DNA from: Cymbidium sinense
Taxonomy: Eukaryota; Streptophyta; Magnoliopsida; Asparagales; Orchidaceae
Reading direction: 5' to 3'
NCBI GenBank assembly: GCA_021442155.1
Contig: CM038228.1
Coordinates: 88,927,737 to 88,991,736, forward strand
Length of the DNA: 64,000 bases
In this document: positions 47,901 to 59,757 of the stretch, piece after piece
Layout: the number at the start of each line of letters is the position of its first letter
Numbering within the stretch: the stretch's first letter is position 1
The notes under the pieces: model-generated
The model's input: only the letters and a program-made list of their open reading frames with translations
Databases searched by the model: none
What the model was told of the DNA's origin: nothing
Program-made: the position numbers and the translations under genes

Positions 47901-50900
47901 AATCCATCTAATCTAGACCTAAATAACAAATGAGTCATTTCTATGTTTATTTTGAGTTAGTGGGGTAAACCTGAATCCAATAAGAATAACCTACAATTAG
48001 GTCTAGTCTTATGACCCGAACCCAACCTGCAAACTAATCAGGCTGATCTGAACTCAACATTTTTGAATCAATCTTTGGTCGGATCATTTTTTGACATCTC
48101 TAATCTATGTCTCAGTCTAACCCAAAAATTTAACCAATTAAGTCACCAACAGATTTTGAATCTAAGCCAAAAATTAAACAAATTAAGTCACCAACCGATT
48201 TTGAATCTAAGCTCCTTGACCCCAAGCCATGACATATCTTGAACACATCCAGCCAAAAGTCATCACAAGCAAAGGAGAAATAACTGCCTGTTTATTTAAG
48301 AAAACAGAAAACTCTGAAAAAAATTAAAAGACCACACAACATCAAAGCAGGGTTAAAACCTTTCATTGATCTTGATCAACCCATTGTTTGGAGAAAAGGT
48401 ATGAGGTCATGCACTCAACACCTTATTGGCAATTTCATCTCTTACAATTGTCTTTCCAAATTATGTTTCAATTCCTATCAATATACAAGCTCTTAAAGAA
48501 CCTAAGTGGAAGGCTGCAATAATAGAGGAAATTCTTGCAAGGAACAAGAACACAGGGAAAATTACTAGTTTGCCAAAAAAAAAACTCGGATTAACAGCAA
48601 ATCGATTCTTACCATTAAGCACAATACAGATGGAAGTGTAAACATGTTAAAGCAAGACAGGTTGCTGAAGGGCTCAGAAATCATAAGATTGATTATAAGG
48701 AAACACTTGCACCAATAGCTAAGTTCAACTCAATTCACATGTTGATTTTCATTTCTGTTACTCTTGATCGATCCAGTTCAACAATTAGATATCAAAAATA
48801 CACTACAAAATGGTGACCCAAGAGAAATGTCTATGGAGACTACGGGTGATGGAGAGGCGAGGCGTAAATTGAGAAGCGTAGATATTAAGGTGAGGAAGAA
48901 GATGTTAGATAACTAGCGCTCGAATTCGAGTTTGGCTGCTCAAACCACAAAAATTGATAATTTATAATTGAAAGATCTCCTTCATTCTAGTAAGAGGGGT
49001 TATTTATAGTCATTACAAGCATCTTTCAAAAAAAATTCAAAATATGGAAAGGTGGGTGACATTAATGTGAAGCGTTAAATTCATATTATTTTATATCATC
49101 ACTCATTTCATTATTATTTTATGTGAATTCAACCACCTCATGTCATCTTTGAATTTTTAAATGTAAAATTTAAACAGAGTTTAGAAGAAAATTAAAATTA
49201 CATAAATAAAAAGATGAAATCATAAAATAAGCTTTGTTAATGGGTTAAGCTTCTTTTTCTTAAATTTTGAGATCTTGTAAATAACTTTAAATTTAATTTT
49301 TGGATCCTCATATGTTTACATTAACTCCCTTGGGCACAATTGAATTGTAGGTTGAAATCTAAGAATCTTCTTAATTGTAAAGCCTCCAAATCAATGGTCA
49401 ATGTGTCTTTGGTGGTCTTCCAACTAGAAAAAAGCGATGTTTGAGCGGATTAATGGGTGCTTCCTAGGTGATAATATAGTCAACTTCAAAGGAAGAGCTT
49501 CTACAAATAGTGTTATATCTCTGTAAAGAGTTAACAAGTGGAGGTTTGTTAATTCTTCATATGATAGAATATCTTCAATATTAATAAGCTGGATGAATGA
49601 TATCAACAGGCAAATCAAGGTGATAAGCATTAGTTCCAATTCTTGAGAATTTTAGACCAAAGCTCGGCATGTAATTTCTTATACTGTGGTTTGATAACGC
49701 TGGGTAGAATCTCACCTTCTTTATATTCTTTCGTTGAGCGATTATGATTTGCCTTAGAAACATAGTTATCATTACTTATAGTAATTTATTTTCTTATATC
49801 TTCATAAGCTTTGAAAATCTTTAGAAATGAGAATGTTGCATCGAAAATACATGAGATGGTAGGTTTCTTCATCTATTGATGGTATTGGTTTTAATGACCA
49901 TTATCTCAAATGGTGATTTTTTGTAGTTTTAGATATAGTCTTATAGGCAAATTAGGGTTGGTAAATATAAATCCCAATTTCCTAAACTATTTTATCAAAC
50001 ATCTAAGCAAATTTCTAAGATCGATTAACTACTTGGTTTTCATTTGTGGGTAAAAGGAAGAAAATTTTAATTTAATTCTAATAATTTCATAATATTTTCC
50101 AAAAATATGAGACAAACTTAACATCTCTGGAAACAATGGTTAAAGAAGGAATGTATTTTTCTTAAAAAATAATTTGGTATATAAGCATCCTTTATTTTGA
50201 ACAAGGTAAGAAATGAGCCATTTTGAAAACTTATCCACTACAACAAAAATGTATTCTCAGTCTGTAATCCTGAATAAAATTGATAGGTCTTCTGCTATGA
50301 ACAGGAGCAAGAAGGCGGTATTGTCAAACCTTTGTTTGATAGTTTTAACGCTTTATAAATTAAACATTAGAGTAATTTTGAACATCTCGTTTAATGAAGG
50401 CGATAAAATCTATTTTCTAATAAACACATCTTATCCTTTCCAAAATGACCACACCACGTATGAGTTCGGTGATAAGAAATTCTGAAGATCGAGGAATATA
50501 TAATTATTTTCTTTATATAAATATTCATTTGTTATCAAAAGCTCTGTAAAGTTATTGGTTTATCTATTCAAAATAAATTAGGTTAAAGTCGACACAATAT
50601 AATCATCTTTAATTATCAAATCTTGGATTCTGATTAAAAGAAATAATTAGGTTTACCCTGGATAAGCATCAACGTTTATTATTCAATTCAAGCTTATGCT
50701 TTGCAAAAGAGTAGTCTTGTAAAATTCAACCCATTTTACATGCGCATGACTTAATTTTAGTTGAGTATTTAATGAATTTTAAGGCGTGATGATCGTAATT
50801 AATAAATTCTCATGTAAGAGATGGTGACAAAATTAAATTACGACATAAAATCTTTATCATAAGTGGAATATCGTTGTTTATTTAACTTTTCTAAAGAATG

Positions 50901-53900
50901 TTATAAGATGATTATCTTGGCTTAAAATTCCACTTTCCGATTCACGTCATTATTCAAACTTTAGAAAAATCAAGAAACTTAAGTTATAAGAACTTTAATT
51001 TTCTAGCCTTTTGTATTAAGTCAAAATTTATCTAATTTTAGCTATTTAGACGACAATGGTATTAAAATTTTAATAAATCTAGAAAGATTTTTGAAAGCTT
51101 CTAAGACTTTTGGTGATACATAAGATTGCTTTCAGAAGGATCGGTTTAAGTCGATAGATATAATAAAACCTCGAAAAATTACCTCCTTGCAAAAAAAACT
51201 TTTTAAATTAATGTATAATTTCTCTTATTAAATAGTTCAAAGACTTTTTTGTAGGTGTTGTAGATGTTATTTTTATTTATGGTAAAAATCGAATATCATC
51301 AAAATACACCACCAAAAAATTTACCTATATATATGGTTTAGAGCGGATTCATTAATCTCATAAAATGCTTTGAAAGTTAATGCATGACAGATTCAAAAGT
51401 CCGAGTCTTAAAATAATCTTTTTCATCTCGATCCCAATCAATTTGATATATACTTAGATCGATCTTTGAAAAAAATTGCTCATGAGATTAAATCTAACAT
51501 CATCTAATTGGGAATAAAAACCTATTTGATAGTAATTTTATTTATTGATCATTATCCACATTCATTGTTTAAATCTTTTTTGTTAATATCTTAAAGTGAA
51601 TAAAACCTTTTTTAATAATTCCTCAACTTGTCTTTAATCTCAAACATGCAGGTCATCCTATGTGGAATATTAAAGTTAAGAGATGAACTGATAGCGTGTT
51701 GAATGTCTCTAGAGGAGTAATCATAAAAGCTCATGTGCTGATTAAAAAGAGAAGAGACATGCAGTATGTGAGTCTAATAGATTTATTCTTTTTGTAATAT
51801 GTGAAAATGGATCAGATTCTATTCAAAACTTTATTTTAAAAAGAAAGGAAAAAAAAATAAATAATAAATAATTAGCTTATGGATTTTCTATTAATTGAAG
51901 TTTGGCATTTTCTTGATAGAGGCAGTTGTCGAGGTTGTTTGTGTGGCGTTATGGAGGTGATTTTTCTAAGATTTTATTGGTAAGTTTAATAGTATTATGT
52001 TTAAAACATTATTTTAATAGTGGTAACATTCACATATATATAAGATCGTCAAGAGAATATGAGCAATGTTCATAGAACATCACACCAAATTTGGTCTCAT
52101 AACTTCTTATTTTAAGGAACTAAACAGATCATGGGAAGAGATGTATGATTTACCCATAACATGAAATGGTTAATGAGGTTGATTTTAGGTTGACTCAGCT
52201 GTGTGTTGAAATGACATTAAAACTCTCCATCTATAACTAACCTTTTTTCATTATACAAAATATATCTAATGTTTCTTCAATCTTCATTTTAATTACAGTA
52301 AATCTCATCACATTAACATGGGGTCGTGATTCCTCATTTTAATGGCGTGTCATATTAAATAATTTTAATCGATTTTCAACTTCTTAAAAAAAAGATTTGA
52401 AACTTTGATTTTGTTGTATATTTATTTTATGACATTTAAAACATATTACTTGTGTTCTTGAAATTTCATTGAAGTTTTAGGCAAGGGGTGGTCATTTGGA
52501 TGGGCGTCATTAATAGATCATGATATGAAATGGAAGGTACTTGACTTTTAGTTTTAAGAGGAGGTAGATTTATTTTTTGTTGTTCAACCATAATGTAATA
52601 AATGTAAAGATTGTAGTCAAATAACTCAACTCATTTAATATCACAGTCAATAATAAATTTTATACAATCAAATCGTTAAGTCTGATGATTTCAAAAAGAT
52701 CTTTAATTATTCAGTATTGATTCTGAATGCAGTCAATTTTCTTTCTTAATATTTCTTTTATTTATCCAGTGAGGTTTGTCCTTCATATTTGTTAACTAAA
52801 GTGTAATAAATTTTAGCGTGTCCTCAATTTCATTTTAAAAAATAAATCATCCATTTATACCAATCAAAGAATATCCATTTTGAGCCTTGAGAAATTTATT
52901 TGGGTCATATATACCATCAGTTGGGTTTGCTTTAACTCTTGAGATGGATCATTAGAGTTTTATATCTTAAAATAATTTTCTTTTCCACCATTTCAATTGA
53001 TGGTTTTTAAGTGATTGATTTTCTACATGGTTTGGATATGAATCTTCTTAATCCCATTAGTCGGCGGTATTAGAGGAAGAGTTGATTTTATATTTTATGA
53101 TCTGTTATAAGAGTTTGTATTTGTTTAAGTTCTTGCATTTGATTCTACTTTTTTCTTATATTATTTGAGTTTTAATTAATTCATGGTGGATCCTAGATCT
53201 AAAGATCAACTTATAATCAAATTTTATCTTGAGAGATTTTTTGGTTGTGAGATTTTTTTTTTTTTTTAAAAGATATGAAAAGGGACCAATGAAAAAAATG
53301 AAAAAAATAAGTATAATATAATTTAATCAAAAGTAAATTTTAAATTTAAGAGAACTTCGGGTGAGGAGGAGCCTTAAATCCCCAAAACTGCCAGTTTAGG
53401 TCTTTTTTAAAAGTTATTTAAACTTTCAAAATCACCGTTAACACATATTATTATGCATGCATATTTTTTATTTTTTAATGAAATGAAAAAATACTCAAAT
53501 TTATCAAGTCTTTTTTTTTAAATAAAATAATTTATCATAAGTTAATCAAAGAAACTTCAATTAACCATAAATAACAATAAAATTAATAAAGCAAAAAATT
53601 AAATTTTAATTTTATTAATTGTTTTTTAAGGTGAATACTACCCAAGGTCTTAATTTTATTATTATTTTTTGAGAGGGTTTTTTGATTGAAAAATATAAAA
53701 TATATCTACTAATTGAATTTTATTTATATAAACACTTAAGCAATATATATCTTTCAGTTCTTAATATGTATTTAAACTATCATATAAAGAAAATTAATTA
53801 ACACAAGTCAGAAAAACTCACAAGTTTGAAGACAAAGACTGAGATGCTTTGTTAAAACAAACTTTGACCAAATTTACTCTTCCAGGCTCTAATACCAAAT

Positions 53901-56900
53901 TGATGGAGTTCTTTCTTGATGAGATTGAGAAAAGCGTAGAATTATAAGATATTTAGATCTTCATAATTTTTGTCATTTTTACTCTCAGTATAAGAATAAC
54001 TCAATAATTTGTTTAAAGATCTCTTCAGTAAGAGAATATATAAATTCTCATCAAAAGAAAGAATTCAAAACGTGAAAGGTGGGTGATCATTAATGAGCGT
54101 TAAATTAATTTTATATCCACTCATTTACATCTTTATTATTTTATTATTACCACTTCACGTATAAATCTTTGAATTTTAAATGCAAAATTTCAAACATGGA
54201 GTTTAGAAGAAAATTAAAAATTACATAAATAAAAAAAATCATAAAATATAAATGCTAATGCTAAATCTTTCTTTCGAATTTTCTTTAAACTTTCTTGAGA
54301 TCTTGTAAATGGACTTTTAATTTTTTTGGATCGATGTTACATCAACGAGATTTAAAACTCATTAAAATATTATCTACATATGTATACTGTACAAGTCTCT
54401 GCCAGCCTCAAACAATCTCCTCGTGCCTGGCTAAATAAATTCACATCAGTAGGAAACAAGCATGAGTTCTTTCAAAAGTCAGACAAACCACATCATGTTC
54501 ATCAAGTGCTTTTTTTCTAAAAGGAAGGATAATCATTGAATATGTGGATCATATTATTCTGATTAGAAATCACGTGAAAGAAATCAGTAATCTAAAGAGG
54601 TTTCTAGCTTAAGAATTCCAGATCAAAAGCTTGAGATAAGCCAATATATTTTCTTGGCATGAAAGTAGCTCAGTATAACAAGGGTTTCTGTTTCCAGATA
54701 AAGTGCAGTCTAAAATTTCCATAGAAAACTGAATGCTTAGATTGTCTAAGCAACCAGGTAGAACTTTATGGATCCCACGAGCAAAATGACGGTACAATAA
54801 GAAAGACCTTTGGTTGACAAAGAAAGATATCAGAGATTCATGGTTAAACTCATTTATCTATCTCACACAAAGCCAGATATTAGTTTAACAATAAAAATGA
54901 TAAGCGAATTCATGACTATTCCATATGAGAAATGCTTAGCAGTTGTCCACTGAATTCTACCATATTTGAATAATAGCCCAAAGGATTGTACTTCCAAAGG
55001 ACAAATACATGAGGCAATGGAGGTATTTACAGACACGAATTGAGCTAGAACCATTACAGACTAAAGATCAACACATAGAAATAGCACTTATGGGGAAAGT
55101 TGATTACATTGCCAAGCAAGAAATAAGCTGTTGTGATCAAAAGCAGTGTCAAAGCTGAATTCAAAGTCATGTCTCAGGGCATTTGTGAAGGGAAATGGTT
55201 ACAAAAAATGCTGATGAGAGGCAACTCAATGTTCCTACTATGTGACAACATGATTATCAACTGCATTGCTAAGAATATAGTGGATCATGATTGGACTAAG
55301 CATATAGAGATTGACAACATTTTTTCAAAGAAAAAAATCACTTACACTATGTTGAGAAATTATTCAACAAACATATTTACCAATGCTTTGCCTACACATA
55401 ATTTTAAAACTTTGAAGCCCAAGCTACACATTATTGGCCTTCATAACCAAGTCTATCTTGGTGAGGAGCATCGAATCTTATTACAATAGGCTAATGGCAA
55501 CAATTTTGGATCAATTTTTATTTTTATTTTTAATTTTAATTTTTTATTTTTTTTTTGTTTTGTTAATGTTTTGATTTGAAATAAAAACAAGATTGGTATC
55601 TTATATGTGTGTGTGTTGGTTTTGTTTTTTATTTAACTTTATGTGATAAGGAGGAGACTGGTGATAACAACAGCTAATGGTGGTGCAGGCAATGGCAGGT
55701 AATAGCCGGCGGTTGATGATTAGTGATGATGGTTGTGGCCAATGATTGACAATAGTGATGGCCAATGATTGACTATGCTGGTGAGAACTGTTGATGGAGG
55801 CAATGGTTGGAGCTAACAAAGATGGTTGATGACGGCGGTGGTGGCAACATGGTGGCTAGTGATAAGCAATCGATGGAGATGGCTGGTGGCTAATAATGAT
55901 ACCAACAACAGCTTGCAATGATGGCGATAGTTATAGAATGGCAGTAGACGCCCAAGGTGGTTTTAAATAAAGAAAAGTAAAAAATATTTATTTTTAGAAA
56001 CAAACAAATTTAATAATTCAAATTAAACATGTTTTTACAAAAACAAAAACAAAATCCAAACACTTAGTTTCTTATCCTGTTGGAGAAATCAACATCTCCA
56101 AATGGGTAGTTGATTTACTTTCTAGTTTTTGTGCTGCCATCAGATGATCCGGACAGGAAAGCCGCCCTTGGTGAAAGCCTTATTCAGCTTTGTATCAGTT
56201 ATTGGAATAGGTGCCGAGAGGAATAAAAACTTTTTTTCAGGAAAACATCCAATAGTGTTCACTTTTTAAATTGCTGTAATTTTGATTGCCAAGAAACAAT
56301 GAGAAATATCAAAATCTATTTTCATCATAGGGCAGACTACAAATTTCAGATCAATTAACTAAAACTAGCTTTAAGCCAAGTATTATCCCATTTTAGTGAA
56401 GCTAAAGCGAGGTCTCAACTAAATCAGCTTCGTTTACACAACCATAAAACTAACTAGTCCTATGTGGCAGTTCCATCATGACTAGAAATCCAACTGTGAG
56501 ATTAGAGTTTCTTACCTCGAGGATATCTGAATCTCTCACACCAACAATTTCAATTTCCAGTATTACAAAATAGATGCTGCTAAAGAGGAAGACACATCAT
56601 CTATCAATCATCCTCATGCATGGCAGAAAGTGGGCAAATGCACTTCACTGGCACAATCTCATGGGAGAAAACATTGGATAGGAAATGTTTTGAAGTGAAC
56701 TACTTATGCTAGAGTAATACTTCAGATCATATAGCTCTACATCAAACAGGCGAACTAACAATTTGTCATAAGCATGAAAGGGAATCCTAACGTAATAATA
56801 TCCGCAACCACTCACCATTCGAAGATAAAAAAGGTGGAAACCTTCCTCACATAGGATGAAGGGAAGGGAACATATAAATTCACTTGATGCTTGCCTCGTA

Positions 56901-59757
56901 GGCACCACCAATCTTTCATGACAATGTTTTGACCTGAATTAGCTGCTCAAAGTGTTAAATGTGGAGTCAAATTTCACATATAATTTTTTTTTATCAATGT
57001 TTGATGGCCACCAAATTTAATTTGTTTTATACTTGAAATTCAAATTTAATGGTCTACATGATCAATTAATATTATTTCTCCTCTGAACCAACTCCTCTAA
57101 CTTAGCCAAAAAAAAGGATAAAATTCATGGGTAGAGATATCCCCAAAAATTTGTATCTTGCCTTAAGCTCTCTATAAGAGAAAATATAATAAAATCTAAG
57201 TGCGGTCATGGACATAAGCAAGGCACCAAACTACATAAATCTTCTTATGTTCTCTTTTTGTGGGTGAAATTGCACTTCTATCTCTCTCCCTCTCTTTCTC
57301 CTCTCTCAACTTCCAACACAAAAAATGAAAGCAAATAACTACACTTGATCGACAGCTTAATATAAAGTAAATAGTATGCCCTTCATGTAAGTTTATTTAG
57401 ATAATTGCACAAACTTGAACATAATTACCAAATGTTAAAATATAAAATGAACAAGCATGAACACGACCCCTATTTGTTATGTTTGATTAACATGGTTGTA
57501 TATTATTCATCGAATAATTTAATGAAATGCTCATTAATTATTTCTTGGTAATTTTTAGAAGGATTAAGATCACATTTGGCAATGTTTTATGTAATCTATT
57601 AACATTTTATCATTTGGTGAAGGGTAGGCTAGTTATTGGCTTGTTCCATGATAAATTCAGCTTTATGAAAGCAAAAAAAATGAGGACCACCAAAAAGTTA
57701 ACAACCACATTTTCAAAGAACTCATTTCTGTCAAAAGTAGTCATGAAAAAAAAAAATTTGAGATGGAACTATCCTTGGTTAAACTTATAAGGCTTCACAA
57801 TATCATCTTATTTTTGTCCTTAAATGCCCTCACTGGTTTTTAATTATCTTGCAAGGACACTTACATGTAGGGGTGTCAATTCGGTCGTGGGTGGGTTTGG
57901 GGTCGAGAAACTGACCGACAGTAAGTTGACCGCGAATTAACCGGTTGGAAGCGGGTCAATCAAAGAACCCGATTTCAACCCGATTCGAAATTTTTGAGTC
58001 AATTTTGGGTCGATTGGTCAATTCGGTCTTCAGTTGCGTGTCAAAGTCAATTTCGGGTTGGAGGTCAAGCCCGACCAAAATTTTCGTCAATTTCTTCAAC
58101 CGAACCCGACCGAAAATTTTTGGTCCAAACCAATTTTTCGGGTTCGTGTCGGTTAGTCAGTCAATTTTGACACTCCTACTTACATGCATGGACTTCATAA
58201 AACACTTCCTTTACATTAAAAAAAAAATTGTGTTCTACACTTAAATTAATTCAAATAGTACATTTTTTGAAAATAAAGATTGTTGATTTTATCTGTTATT
58301 TTATAATCAATTTCATTTTGATAATTTAAACAATCATGTTATTATAAAACAATTTTTCCGAATAACAAAGCACACATAACATAACCATCAGACAACATTA
58401 CCGACCTAAGTCATTTTATTAGGTTATTTCTATCATGCAGATGAAGTGAAGGTTATTAGTAGAGATAAAAGTAGAATTAAAAGCTTAGGATAAGAAAATC
58501 AATGGACAATTAAATCTAATTCTATTTTTCCAATAGAAATAAGTCAAATACACACTTTTTCACACCATTGTTGTAAGAAAGACTATGTCAAAGGATGAAA
58601 AATTTTAACATTTCAAAAGTAAAAACAAAAATAATCACCAGCTAAGAATCAAAGGAGTGCAAAACATGCATATTATACTTTGACAACACTTGGAGAATAG
58701 GATAACTAAATGGAGATTAAAAAGATAAAGATTATTTACCCTGCTCCCTCTTTCTATGGAATCATCTGAAATGAAACGAATTTCAGGAGTCAAACGTAAC
58801 TTCATACGCTTCCCAAGTTCGCTGCGCATACTTAGCTTTTGCCTTTAGTCCAGCAATAGCCACCTCTTTACCTCTTTCATCACCAAACACAGATACATAA
58901 ACCTTAACAACCTGCAATGAAGGAGAAACAAAAGGAACTAAGTGGTCAGAATAGGATGATTCTACCATAACTGGAAAAACTGAATTAACTTTAGTTATAA
59001 TTTCGATAACATGAAGAGAGATGAGAAGAAGAACAGTGCTAAAACAATAGCATAACATATGATCCAAAATCGCATCCTTGACAATTCAATCCTAATCTTT
59101 ACATCCAATTGATTAAATAAAGCCAATTGCAAAGATATCAAGCATCAAATGTTCAACAGTCAACAGTTGAAATCTGCCAATCGCATCAACCTTACATAGC
59201 AAACAGAGATGAATCAAATAGCCACTAAACACAAAAACTTGATTGATTTGCCCCTCATAAGATAAAATGTGAAATTTATCGATATCCATGAAAAATCACT
59301 GAACCACAGCCACACCAGGCAAACTTTATCAAAACCCAGTAATACTGTACTTTGACCACACAAAACTGGGAAGAAAAAACAGTGGAGGGAAGAGTTCTGC
59401 GGGACGGAGAACAACCTGGAGGTCGCCGGAGACCACAACGTCGCTGATTGTGGTGAGAGAGGAAAGGTAGCGGTCCGCGCCGAGAGAGGCCTCGGGAAGG
59501 ACTGCGTACTTGAGGACCTTGTCGGTCAGCAGCATATCAGAAAGCTCCCTTCTAATCTGCTTTGCAACCATCTTCACTCTCCTCTGATTCGCCATACATA
59601 TCACCGCTACATTCCGCGACGGCAACACACGCCTCCAGCAGCCACCGTGGAGATTCACCCGGTGGCCGCCCGCGACGGCAGAGGAAAAGGAAGTTAAGAA
59701 GAGAGAAGGAAAAGACGGAGGCGGTAGCCGGTAGAGACTCGGCGTCGACGGCAGCAT
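44757..59757 (-). CDS. rbfA: plastid ribosome-binding factor A, three exons, frame broken in exon 2
   Basis: RbfA binds the small ribosomal subunit and assists 16S rRNA 5'-end maturation; plant nuclear copies act in plastids. Exons are 59416-59757 (114 codons), 58740-58911 and 44757-44906 (50 codons with stop). Residues 1-50 are a Ser/Pro/Leu-rich probable transit peptide. The domain follows: RRVKMVAKQIRRELSDML, GADRYLSSLTTISDV, then VKVYVSVFGDERGKEVAIAG and LGKRMKLRLTPEIRFI (KH-like fold). The last exon reads VIAILDKLKDE to an acidic DEDWSKDDPDGGIIYVN tail. Introns are phase 0: CAG|GTTGTT with TTGCAG|GTTGTT, and AGG|GTAAAT with TTAAG|GTGATT. Exon 2 is 172 nt, 2 short of a whole frame. An upstream in-frame ATG at 59904 exists, but 59757 starts a better transit peptide. 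Confidence 0.88.
45180..45560 (-). repeat. RTE LINE 3' fragment
   Basis: Plus-strand reads like the 3' parts of copies A and B: ATGAATCCTTCATCTC, CTACTCTCCTAA, GGCCACTTTATGTGGC and AGAGTAAAGCCACTCATCC. Confidence 0.72.
45951..46105 (+). repeat. RTE LINE 3' end fragment with TTG-type tail
   Basis: Plus-orientation 3' end: TAAGAAAGAGGTAGACCTAA, TACTTGAATTAAATGAGAAT, ATCCTAGTGGGATTAAAATG and the degenerate tail TTATTGTTATTTGTTGTTAA. Confidence 0.72.
46979..47206 (+). pseudogene. copia integrase fragment
   Basis: Contains LEQGIVHQSSYFNTHQQ and ARSLMLSTHVPRHF, matching the copia integrase stretch G-I-x-HQ-S...TPQQNGVAERKNRHLLEVARSL. The hallmark Glu and nearby residues are altered (RVATEKDQH). 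Confidence 0.85.
47640..48102. mobile_element. hAT-type MITE inside the copia element
   Basis: Begins TAGGAGGTATCAATTCGGGT and ends TTTTTTGACATCTCTA. Flanks ATCTCAGT (47632-47639) and ATCTATGT (48103-48110) match 6 of 8. The core is rich in AACCCAACCC/GACCCAA words. Relative of 57868-58178. Confidence 0.72.
48420..48846 (+). pseudogene. copia reverse transcriptase, first part
   Basis: ALKEPKWKAAIIEEILARNK corresponds to the copia A-L-x-P-x-W-x-x-A-M-x-E-E block. DGSVN then follows in another frame, and QLDIKN-LQNGDPREMSMET matches the QxDVKNAFLHGDL-E-V-M region at about 48783-48840. It is cut by the gypsy LTR at 48847. Confidence 0.85.
48847..49323 (-). repeat. left LTR of the gypsy element (3' LTR)
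   Basis: Starts TGATGGAGAGGCG, shares AAAGGTGGGTGACATTAATG and TTTAGAAGAAAATTAAAATT with the right LTR, and ends TTTACATTA next to the polypurine tract. Confidence 0.85.
49324..53900 (-). pseudogene. gypsy gag-pol remnant
   Basis: A single plant gypsy polyprotein region with stops and shifts in all domains. A CxxC (zinc-knuckle-like C-F-K-C) sits near 52430. RT palm, integrase core and the C-terminal domain are recognisable as listed for the element. The longest open frames are under 100 codons. Confidence 0.75.
53901..54344 (-). repeat. right LTR of the gypsy element (5' LTR)
   Basis: Starts TGATGGAGTTCTTTC, contains TGAAAGGTGGGTGATCATTA and ends GATGTTACATCA. It adjoins the primer-binding site. 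Confidence 0.85.
54345..55497 (+). pseudogene. copia reverse transcriptase end and RNase H
   Basis: Resumes with KQSPRAW-like sequence (54410), YVDHIILI in place of YVDDI-L (54540), then ISNLKRFLA and IYLTQSQI (SHTRPDI-like, near 54855). The RNase H frame at 55133-55489 shows SVKAEFKVMSQGICEGKWLQ, LLCDN, DWTKHIEIDNIF and HNFKTLKPKLHI. Many stops before the RNase H frame. Confidence 0.85.
55498..57867. other. RbfA intron stretch with a GC-rich island
   Basis: 55650-55960 is a GGTGATGGC/AATGGTTG-type imperfect repeat flanked by T-rich and A-rich sequence. 56040-57867 is unassigned; ORFs at 56645-56911 (minus) and 57527-57790 (plus) show no domain. Confidence 0.45.
57868..58178. mobile_element. 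hAT-type MITE with exact 8-bp target duplication
   Basis: Starts TAGGGGTGTCAATTCGGTCG and ends AGTCAATTTTGACACTCCTA. CTTACATG flanks both sides exactly (57860-57867 and 58179-58186). 311 bp, non-coding, rich in ACCCGA/TCGGGT words. Confidence 0.92.
58179..58739. other. RbfA intron 2, donor-proximal part
   Basis: AT-rich, no feature beyond the splice donor. Confidence 0.5.
58740..58911 (-). CDS. rbfA: RbfA exon 2 with apparent 2-nt deletion
   Basis: Frame one reads VVKVYVSVFGDERGKEVAIA and GLKAKAKY; the family then continues in a different frame, RSELGKRMKLRLTPEIRF. The break is at TATGCGCAGC (58821-58830, minus), where one base stands in place of a codon. As written, translation ends 15 codons later. 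Confidence 0.9.
58912..59415 (-). other. RbfA intron 1 (504 bp)
   Basis: GTTGTT donor at 59415 and TTGCAG acceptor at 58912. No other feature seen. Confidence 0.88.
59416..59757 (-). CDS. rbfA: RbfA exon 1
   Basis: Start ATG at 59757-59755, then MLPSTPSLYRLPPPSFPSLF, a plastid-targeting-like leader, and RRVKMVAKQIRREL. Ends at GDLQ before the GTTGTT donor. Confidence 0.88.

Larger units (their letters stand above)
48847..54344 (-). mobile_element. Ty3/gypsy LTR retrotransposon inserted in the copia element
   Basis: A 5.5-kb element with LTRs at 48847-49323 and 53901-54344, termini TGATG...CATCA, and flanks ACGGG/ACGAG (4 of 5). Minus-strand orientation is set by the primer site next to the right LTR (minus TTGGTATTAGAGCCTGG, close to the initiator-Met tRNA type, about 53882-53898) and a polypurine tract next to the left LTR (minus AAGGGAGT, about 49325-49332). 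Domains in minus order: RT with V-Y-F-D-D (about 51293-51308), integrase core (VVVDKFSKM-like, about 50200-50260) and the C-terminal NAYHLDLP-x-D-IHP block (about 49581-49640). RT before integrase is the gypsy order. Inactive. Confidence 0.85.
46297..55497 (+). mobile_element. decayed Ty1/copia retrotransposon, interrupted by a MITE and a gypsy element
   Basis: A plus-strand element with a probable 5' LTR remnant (about 46297-46478, ending AAGAATTCATCCCCTTCA), a degenerate primer site (TGGTACTTGAT), a gag piece (about 46560-46900: NLIYCRTAKE and ETYSNN), integrase core (46979-47210), post-integrase region (47210-47640), hAT-type MITE (47640-48102), start of reverse transcriptase (48420-48846), gypsy insertion (48847-54344), the rest of reverse transcriptase (54360-55050) and RNase H (55050-55497). 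INT before RT is the copia order. Stops throughout; most of protease and the N-terminal integrase are deleted. No 3' LTR recognised. Confidence 0.82.
44907..58739 (-). other. RbfA intron 2 (13.8 kb) packed with transposons
   Basis: GTAAAT donor at 58739 and AAG acceptor at 44907. Contains, left to right, two RTE 3' pieces, a copia element interrupted by a hAT-type MITE and a gypsy element, a GC-rich island (55650-55960) and a hAT MITE (57868-58178). Confidence 0.85.

Noticed and set aside
56645..56911. 88-aa minus-strand ORF in the RbfA intron
   Set aside because: No family recognised and no splice context; could be chance.
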